This document shows, piece after piece, positions 22,841 through 27,784 of a stretch of DNA of 27,784 nucleotides (positions are counted from its first letter, which is position 1; the number at the start of each line of letters is the position of its first letter). Origin of the DNA: Bacteroidales bacterium UBA4231 (GTDB taxonomy: Bacteria > Bacteroidota > Bacteroidia > Bacteroidales > UBA932); contig DGXN01000035.1 of NCBI GenBank assembly GCA_002396335.1, positions 14,350-42,133 of the forward strand. The letters are read 5' to 3'. Below the pieces are notes generated by a model. It did no database searches. It was not told where the DNA came from and worked only from the letters and a program-made list of their open reading frames with translations. The translations under genes were made by a program, and so were the position numbers.

Positions 22841-24700
22841 ATGAAAAAATTAACTGTTTTCGCTGCCATCGCAGCACTCGTGAGCCTCGCTTCCTGCACG
22901 CGGGAAGACCCGTACACGCTTACCGTGGACGCCCCCGAGACGTTGACTTATCTTGACCACAAATACGACGAAGCCCAGGTTCTCCACCGGTCTATCCTGT
23001 CCGCTTCCAAGTTCAGCAGCGTGTTCCCCATCAAGGTGAACAAAGCCAAGCACGACGAAATCCGGGCCACCCTGACCTACGACAAAGCCGCCGCCGAAGC
23101 TTACAATGCCTCCGAAGGAACCACTTACCCCATCCTGGAAGAAAGCTATATCGCCCTGTCCAAGTACGGCGATGAATCGGCTGCCCTGGAGTGGACCGTT
23201 CCCGCCGGCGAACGTACGTCCGTAGACTCTGTCCAGTTTGCCCTCAAAGGGGACCTCTCCGCCCTTCAGGAGCCTGTTTATCTGGCCGCATACCGGCTGG
23301 AGGCAAAAGGCGGCTCCGTGAGCGAGGAGTACGGAACCTATATCCTGAAAGTGACGACCGAGCACAGCCTCATCCGTAAAATCACCGCTCTGAGCGAGCT
23401 CGTGGGCTCCTCTCCCGCCGACCGTTCCGCATGGACGGCCGACGTGGACGGCTACGAAGCCTACTTCACAGGTGACGGATCCTACAGCTGGGGTGCTTCC
23501 TATCCGGATCTGACGGATGGCCAGGTCATTACGGTCGACCTGCATGAAGAGCACCTCATCACGGGTCTGAAGATTTACACTGCCTACGGCTATGCAAATG
23601 CTTCTGATTTCATGTACAGCACCGACGGAACCACTTTCACCTCCTTCGGCAATACGGAAGGCGACGGTACCATTACCACAGAAGAAGGGAATGCTACCGT
23701 GCAGGCCGTGGCCTTCTATGACTATGTGCCGGCCCGTTACATCCGCTTCACGATTCACGGCTCTTACCTGAGCTGGGGATACGGCCTCACCGGTTTCAAC
23801 ATTACCGAGGTGACCACCACCGAAGCCGAGATTTCCGTTTCCGCAAGCGCACCCTTCGAAGGAAAGATTATCCACAACATGGCCTCTGACAAGCACACCA
23901 GCGAGTTCACCGCCGACTTCACGGCCATGACCACCCTCTCCTCCGCCGCCGGTTATCAGGTGTCGGCCGAATATGACGGCTCCCTGGTGGCTGCCTTCAA
24001 TGCCGCCAACGGTACTTCCTATGTGGCTCTTCCTGCCGAGAATCTGAATATCAGCGGCTCCCCGGCCAAGATTGCGGCCGGCGAGATGGCATCGGCCCCG
24101 TTCACGGTGAGCCTGAAGGGCGACCTGAGCGGCCTGATGGACAATGCCGGTTATCTGGCTCCGATCGCCCTCAAGTGTGACGGCGTCAAGATGAGCGAGA
24201 ATTCCGTGGCCTATGTGGTCATCACCAACTCCTATGTCTATCTGCTGTCCGGCATCACCAGCGCCCCCGGCACTGAAGTGACCGACAAGAGCGGCTGGAG
24301 CGTCACGGCCGATGTTCCTTCCCACTCTGTCTACGGCAGCAAGGATATCCACTCGATCATCGACAATGACGTGACCCGCGACGGTGTAAGCCATTATCAG
24401 TTCTATTCCTGGAGAGCCCGTGTGACCAATATCATCGTCGACTTCGGCACTACGCTGAATGTGTCCGGCGTCCGCGTGAATCCGACCGACCTGCCTTGCA
24501 TGGACTACGATGTCGCTTACAGCACCGACGGAACCAACTTCATTGAGCTGGGTACGGCTTCGATGAGCACCGGCACCATGGCGAACCTCAATTCCGACGG
24601 TGTCTGCGGCCTGTACAAGGCTGTTCCCATGACCCATCTCCGTGTTACCATGCACAGCAACTACTTCGGCATGTACGAATTGGGTGTGTTCACTAAATAA
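22841..24700 (+). CDS. Duplicated DUF1735/discoidin-like lipoprotein, putative surface glycan-binding protein
   Basis: The 619-residue lipoprotein (lipobox LASC, Cys19) contains two tandem modules. Module 1 is DUF1735-like (~25-175, with YNASEGTTYPIL and GDLSALQEPVYLAAYRL) plus an F5/8 type C-like domain (~185-325, with SAWTADVDGY, VITVDLHEEHLITGLKIY and MYSTDGTTF). Module 2 repeats this: DUF1735 (~330-465, with FNAANGTSYVALP and GDLSGLMDNAGYLAPIAL), then discoidin-like (~478-619, with SGWSVTADVPSH, IIVDFGTTLNVSGVRV and AYSTDGTNF). The locus 1 equivalent has a single module. I start at 22841 because MKKLTVFAA gives a proper signal peptide and GGAGG lies 7 bases upstream; an in-frame ATG at 22790 lies inside the GH18 gene. 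Confidence 0.87.
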   Translation: MKKLTVFAAIAALVSLASCTREDPYTLTVDAPETLTYLDHKYDEAQVLHRSILSASKFSSVFPIKVNKAKHDEIRATLTYDKAAAEAYNASEGTTYPILEESYIALSKYGDESAALEWTVPAGERTSVDSVQFALKGDLSALQEPVYLAAYRLEAKGGSVSEEYGTYILKVTTEHSLIRKITALSELVGSSPADRSAWTADVDGYEAYFTGDGSYSWGASYPDLTDGQVITVDLHEEHLITGLKIYTAYGYANASDFMYSTDGTTFTSFGNTEGDGTITTEEGNATVQAVAFYDYVPARYIRFTIHGSYLSWGYGLTGFNITEVTTTEAEISVSASAPFEGKIIHNMASDKHTSEFTADFTAMTTLSSAAGYQVSAEYDGSLVAAFNAANGTSYVALPAENLNISGSPAKIAAGEMASAPFTVSLKGDLSGLMDNAGYLAPIALKCDGVKMSENSVAYVVITNSYVYLLSGITSAPGTEVTDKSGWSVTADVPSHSVYGSKDIHSIIDNDVTRDGVSHYQFYSWRARVTNIIVDFGTTLNVSGVRVNPTDLPCMDYDVAYSTDGTNFIELGTASMSTGTMANLNSDGVCGLYKAVPMTHLRVTMHSNYFGMYELGVFTK

Positions 24701-24703
24701 GCT

Positions 24704-25933
24704 ATGAAAACCATGAAAAAGTATATCTTTCTGACGCTCGCCCTTGCCGTCTGCCTGACAGGCTGCAAGAAAGAGCCCGAATATGGCGATGCGGTCTACA
24801 TGACCGGCACGCTCACGACCCCTACGATCCAGTTCAATATCGAAGGGGAGCAGAGCATCGGCCTCACCGTCTCGTCCAGCGCCAAGGCCGTGAATCCGGT
24901 CAAAGTGCAGATCGCTCCCGATCCCAGCCTGCTGGAGGCCTACAACAACCAGGTGGGCGGCAGCTATGTCCTCCCTCCGGAAGGCAGCTACTCGCTCGAA
25001 GGTGGTGACGTGACCATCGAATCGGGCAAGATTGTCTCGACGCCGGCCAAGCTGACGGCCAATTCCGACGACCTGAGCTTCGGCTACCAGTATTGCCTCC
25101 CCGTCACCATCAAGAGTGTCGAGGGTGACGGACTGGGCGTCCTGGAGTCTTCCCGCACGGCTTATGTCATGCTGAACAAGGTGATGACGAGCAAGGTGGC
25201 CCAGCTCCGCGGCGGCGCCTGGTTCGATGTCCCTTCCTTCTACGATGAGGACAAGGACGGCACCGAGGTCGTGAGCCCGGTGTGGGCCCTGAACGCCATG
25301 ACCCTCGAGATCAAGGTGCGCCCGGCCAACCTGTCCACCTCCATCGCCGAATCCTCCATCAACCCCATCATGGGCAGCCATGAGAGCCTGCTCCTTCGCT
25401 TCGGCGACGGTTCCAGCATCCCGGCCAACAAACTGAATTTCGCCAAGGTTTCCATCGGCACCCCGTATCATCCGGATGAAAAGCCGCACTACGAGTCCAC
25501 CTTCGAGGAAACCTTCGAGAACGACGTCTGGTACCACATTGCCGTGGTTTACGACGGTTCCAAGGTCCGCTTCTACCTGAACGGCAACCTTGAGATCGAA
25601 AAGCCGACCACCGGCGGTGTCATCAACCTGGCCATGTCCTATGGCGGACACGGTTGGGACGACACCTTCGCCATCGGCCGCAGCTACGGTACCCACTGGA
25701 CCTACAAGGGCTGCCTGAGCGAGTGCCGCCTGTGGACGGTCGCCCGCAGCGCTGCCGAACTCCAGGCCGGTGTCTGCTACGTCGATCCCACTTCCGAAGG
25801 CTTGCTGGCTTACTGGAAGTTCGACGGCACCCTGCAGGACGACGGAACGGTCCTTGACGAGACCGGCCACGGCCACAATGCCCATCCCAGCGGCAGCATC
25901 AACTGGCTTGACAACCAGAAGTGCCCGTTCTGA
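24704..25933 (+). CDS. DUF1735 plus LamG-like lipoprotein, putative surface glycan-binding protein
   Basis: The product has 409 residues with lipobox LTGC (Cys21). Residues ~25-160 are DUF1735-like (EAYNNQVGGSYVLPPEGSYSL, then FGYQYCLPVTI). Residues ~165-405 are a LamG-like domain, with TLEIKVRPANLS, VWYHIAVVYDGSKVRFYLNG, CLSECRLWTVARSAAEL and LLAYWKFDG. It is the counterpart of the 13307-14467 gene. The start at 24704 (MKTMKK) lies 3 bases after the upstream stop; the ATG at 24713 is an equally good alternative. Its TGA overlaps the ATG of the DUF1573 gene by one base. Confidence 0.88.
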   Translation: MKTMKKYIFLTLALAVCLTGCKKEPEYGDAVYMTGTLTTPTIQFNIEGEQSIGLTVSSSAKAVNPVKVQIAPDPSLLEAYNNQVGGSYVLPPEGSYSLEGGDVTIESGKIVSTPAKLTANSDDLSFGYQYCLPVTIKSVEGDGLGVLESSRTAYVMLNKVMTSKVAQLRGGAWFDVPSFYDEDKDGTEVVSPVWALNAMTLEIKVRPANLSTSIAESSINPIMGSHESLLLRFGDGSSIPANKLNFAKVSIGTPYHPDEKPHYESTFEETFENDVWYHIAVVYDGSKVRFYLNGNLEIEKPTTGGVINLAMSYGGHGWDDTFAIGRSYGTHWTYKGCLSECRLWTVARSAAELQAGVCYVDPTSEGLLAYWKFDGTLQDDGTVLDETGHGHNAHPSGSINWLDNQKCPF

Positions 25934-26331
25934 TGAGGCTGCGTACTGAAATCCTACTGACCATTCTGGTGTGGTTTGCCGCAGGGGCCTGGGCCGCTGC
26001 GCAGACCGCACCAGTCCTTTCATTTGACAGGAAAGCCGTCGTCTTTGACACGCTCAGCTTCCGCAGCGGACCCGTGAAAGCGGTTTTCGAATGCACCAAT
26101 ATCAGTTCCAAGCCTGTCCATATCCTGGATGTGCACACGTATTGCAGCTGCCTGCAGGTGCAGTATGAGAAAAAGGCCATCCGGCCCGGGCAGAAGGCCC
26201 TTGTCAGGGCGGTGCTGCTCACCGACCGACTCAATGCCTGGCAGGAACACCGTTTCACCGTGCTCGCTTCGGACGGGGGAGAGGTGATGACCAGCTCCCT
26301 GAAATTGAGCGGATACGTCAAACGAGACTGA
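25933..26331 (+). CDS. DUF1573 periplasmic protein, single domain
   Basis: This is a 132-residue secreted protein with signal peptide MRLRTEILLTILVWFAAGAWA. One DUF1573 domain follows, with VFECTNISSKPVHILDV, the cysteine pair CSC (Cys71 and Cys73) in place of the usual CGC, and RPGQKALVRAVL, ending LKLSGYVKRD. The cysteines sit at the same residue numbers as in the locus 1 DUF1573 protein, which has an additional second domain. The ATG at 25933 overlaps the preceding TGA (TGATG), a standard coupling arrangement; the GTG at 25921 would spoil the signal peptide start. It is the last gene of locus 2, and no clear terminator follows before the rplM promoter. Function unknown. Confidence 0.83.
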   Translation: MRLRTEILLTILVWFAAGAWAAAQTAPVLSFDRKAVVFDTLSFRSGPVKAVFECTNISSKPVHILDVHTYCSCLQVQYEKKAIRPGQKALVRAVLLTDRLNAWQEHRFTVLASDGGEVMTSSLKLSGYVKRD

Positions 26332-26335
26332 CTAA

Positions 26336-26367
26336 TTTGCTTTTCTGACAAATAATTCTTACCTTTG
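26336..26367 (+). promoter_or_regulatory. rplM operon promoter (-33 TTTG, -7 TACCTTTG)
   Basis: TTTG at 26336-26339 and TACCTTTG at 26360-26367 are 20 bases apart, a near-ideal Bacteroidota promoter. Transcription should start around 26371-26375. Confidence 0.85.
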
Positions 26368-26394
26368 CGGTCCCTCTGGAATAAGGGGGATCGC
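26367..26394 (+). ncRNA. Hairpin at the 5' end of the rplM leader, possible L13 autoregulatory leader
   Basis: GCGGTCCCTC (26367-26376) can pair with GGGGGATCGC (26385-26394) around an 8-base loop, with two G-U pairs; AACTTTTTATG follows. The first bases overlap the -7 box, so only the upper stem may be transcribed. It could be an L13-binding leader or a transcript-stabilising 5' hairpin. R-protein leaders before rplM in Bacteroidia have, as far as I recall, been proposed by comparative genomics. Confidence 0.45.
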
Positions 26395-26428
26395 AACTTT
26401 TTATGTTAAACCATTAATAATCAAGACA

Positions 26429-26881
26429 GTGGACACACTTAGCTACAAAACAGTTTCCCTGAACAAGGCAACTGTAAACAAGGAGTGGCTCGTCATTGAT
26501 GCAACCGACCTCGTGCTCGGTCGCCTGGCTTCCCGCGTGGCCCTCGTGCTCCGTGGCAAGAACAAGCCCGGCTACACCCCGCATGTGGACTGTGGTGACA
26601 ACGTCATCATCGTCAACGCCGACAAGATCCGTCTCACCGGCAAGAAGATGACCGACCGCGTTTACACCCGCTACACCGGCTATCCCGGTGGCCAGCGCTT
26701 CACCACGCCCCGCGAGATCCTCGCATCCCGGCCTGCCGAACTCATCCGTCGGTCTGTGAAGGGCATGCTCCCGAAGACCCGTCTTGGTGACAAGCTCATC
26801 AACAACCTGTATGTCTATGCAGGCGCCGAGCATCCGCACCAGGCCCAGAACCCCAAACAAATTAACTTTAACGAAATCTAA
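26429..26881 (+). CDS. rplM: 50S ribosomal protein L13
   Basis: The product has 150 residues. It starts with GTG at 26429, giving MDTLSYKTVSLNKATVNKEW, which matches the usual Bacteroidota L13 N-terminus; no upstream in-frame ATG fits. Family signatures are VIDATDLVLGRLASRVALVLRGK, YTPHVDCGDNVIIVNADK and the YTRYTGYPGG loop. L13 assembles early on 23S rRNA. It precedes rpsI by 9 bases, the conserved rplM-rpsI pair. Confidence 0.97.
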   Translation: MDTLSYKTVSLNKATVNKEWLVIDATDLVLGRLASRVALVLRGKNKPGYTPHVDCGDNVIIVNADKIRLTGKKMTDRVYTRYTGYPGGQRFTTPREILASRPAELIRRSVKGMLPKTRLGDKLINNLYVYAGAEHPHQAQNPKQINFNEI

Positions 26882-26890
26882 ACAGAGCAC

Positions 26891-27280
26891 ATGGAACAGA
26901 AACACGCCCTTGGAAGACGTAAATCAGCTGTCGCTCGTGTTTATGTAGTCGCCGGCACGGGCAAGTTCGTTATCAACGACCGCCCCATGGAAGAGTACTT
27001 CAAAGAGGGAACCCTCCAGTACATCGCCAACCAGGCCCTTGAGGTCACCGGCACTGCAGGTCAGTTTGACATCAAGGTTACCCTCGTAGGTGGTGGTACC
27101 AAAGGTCAGGCAGAGGCCGTTCGTCTCGGAATCGCCCGCGCACTGTGCGAGGTGGACAAAGAGGCCTACCGCTCTACCCTGAAGGCCGCCGGCTTCCTCA
27201 CCCGCGACGCCCGCGAAGTCGAGCGTAAGAAACCCGGTCAGCCTGGCGCACGCCGTCGCTTCCAGTTCAGCAAACGTTAG
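26891..27280 (+). CDS. rpsI: 30S ribosomal protein S9
   Basis: The product has 129 residues and includes HALGRRKSAVARVY near the start and the C-terminal KKPGQPGARRRFQFSKR. The basic C-terminal tail of S9 reaches the P-site tRNA on the ribosome; the final Lys-Arg is intact. It is co-transcribed with rplM and probably with rpsB downstream. Confidence 0.97.
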   Translation: MEQKHALGRRKSAVARVYVVAGTGKFVINDRPMEEYFKEGTLQYIANQALEVTGTAGQFDIKVTLVGGGTKGQAEAVRLGIARALCEVDKEAYRSTLKAAGFLTRDAREVERKKPGQPGARRRFQFSKR

Positions 27281-27466
27281 TCGGCCCGAACTGAATTTTA
27301 CGTCAGCACAGCTTTGGGTAGGAACAAATCCTGAGATCCCGGTGAGGATGCGAATCTTCCCGAGCTACGATAAGGATTGCCCGGCTGCGAAAAAATCCCG
27401 GAGACCAGTCAAGGACTGCTACTTCGGATTGATGAAAGAGTTATTAAAAAGACAATTTGAAAACCC
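27281..27466 (+). ncRNA. Candidate structured leader of rpsB
   Basis: This 186-base gap between rpsI and rpsB has no open gene that looks real but several hairpins. AGGA/TCCT (27320-27332) lies inside GGG/CCC. GAGGAT-GCGA-ATCTTC (27344-27359) has a GNRA tetraloop. CCGG at 27381-27384 can pair with CCGG at 27398-27401, and CAGTC-AAG-GACTG lies at 27406-27418. The AT-rich stretch just before the ATG is unpaired. Position and structure fit an autoregulatory leader bound by S2, or an intercistronic control element. No convincing internal promoter is seen. Confidence 0.5.
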
Positions 27467-27784
27467 ATGTCTAGAACAAATTTCGAACAGCTTCTTGATG
27501 CAGGCGCACACTTCGGCCACCTGGCCCGCAAGTGGAACCCCAAGATGGCCCCGTACATCTTCGTAGAGCGTAACGGGATCCACATCATCGACCTGCACAA
27601 GACCGTCGTCAAAATCGACGAGGCAGCAGAGGTCCTCAAAGAAATGGCCCGCAGCGGCCGCAAGGTCCTCTTCGTTGCCACCAAGAAACAGGCTAAAGAC
27701 GTTGTCGCTGAAAAAGCCGCTTCCGTCAATATGCCTTCCGTGACCGAGCGCTGGCCGGGCGGTATGCTTACCAACTTCCCCACC
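27467..27784 (+). CDS. rpsB: 30S ribosomal protein S2, N-terminal part (3' end outside window)
   Basis: The frame is open from the ATG at 27467 to the window end (106 codons). The translation begins MSRTNFEQLLDAGAHFGH and continues LARKWNPKMAPYIFVERNGI, the conserved S2 N-terminus. KVLFVATKKQAKDVV and ERWPGGMLTNF follow, also S2 hallmarks. In Bacteroidota rpsB often follows rplM-rpsI and precedes tsf. A structured leader separates it from rpsI. Confidence 0.96.
   Translation, partial: MSRTNFEQLLDAGAHFGHLARKWNPKMAPYIFVERNGIHIIDLHKTVVKIDEAAEVLKEMARSGRKVLFVATKKQAKDVVAEKAASVNMPSVTERWPGGMLTNFPT

Noticed and set aside
25921..25932. GTG start for the locus 2 DUF1573 gene
   Set aside because: The ATG at 25933 overlapping the TGA gives a normal signal peptide and standard coupling.
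27342..27566. Open frame overlapping the rpsB leader and start
   Set aside because: It is out of frame with rpsB, overlaps its conserved N-terminus and has no family likeness.

Overview
The window is a chromosomal segment of a GC-rich member of the Bacteroidales (phylum Bacteroidota). The evidence is SusC/SusD pairs, DUF1735 lipoproteins, many lipoboxes followed directly by acidic or polar residues, and promoters with the Bacteroidota -7 box TAnnTTTG. Family or genus cannot be fixed from the sequence alone. An Alistipes-like or other GC-rich gut Bacteroidales lineage would fit, but that is inference. I saw no tRNA or rRNA gene, CRISPR array, transposase or integrase.

Layout. (1) 1-1772: end of prephenate dehydrogenase (tyrA), then a bifunctional DAHP synthase/chorismate mutase, i.e. 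tyrosine/phenylalanine biosynthesis. (2) 1761-3763, minus strand: pfkA and lpxK, coupled by a 4-nt ATGA overlap. (3) 3916-4482: an AT-rich orphan lipoprotein gene. (4) 4525-5559, minus strand: a tRNA-dihydrouridine synthase. (5) 5752-16463: glycan-utilisation locus 1 (seven genes). (6) 16664-26331: glycan-utilisation locus 2 (six genes), a tandem paralogue of locus 1. (7) 26429-27784: rplM, rpsI and the start of rpsB.

The two loci share one gene order: SusC-like transporter, SusD-like lipoprotein, GH18 endoglycosidase, DUF1735 plus discoidin-like lipoprotein(s), DUF1735 plus LamG lipoprotein, and a DUF1573 periplasmic protein. Locus 1 adds a BIG2-BIG2-LamG lipoprotein at its end. The set resembles the Bacteroides thetaiotaomicron high-mannose N-glycan locus around the GH18 enzyme BT3987. 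The expected mode of action is capture of glycan or glycoprotein by the discoidin/LamG proteins, release by GH18 at the cell surface, and import through SusCD. The substrate is inferred, not shown.

The most unusual feature is that both SusC proteins carry a C-terminal OmpA-like peptidoglycan-binding domain after the last barrel strand, joined by a Val/Glu/Lys repeat linker. The domain should sit in the periplasm and tether the importer to the cell wall. The two SusC genes are nearly identical at both ends but divergent in the barrel. Their promoters share an operator-like element at exactly the same distance from the -7 box. Other points of interest are the coupled DUF1573 genes and a structured leader before rpsB.
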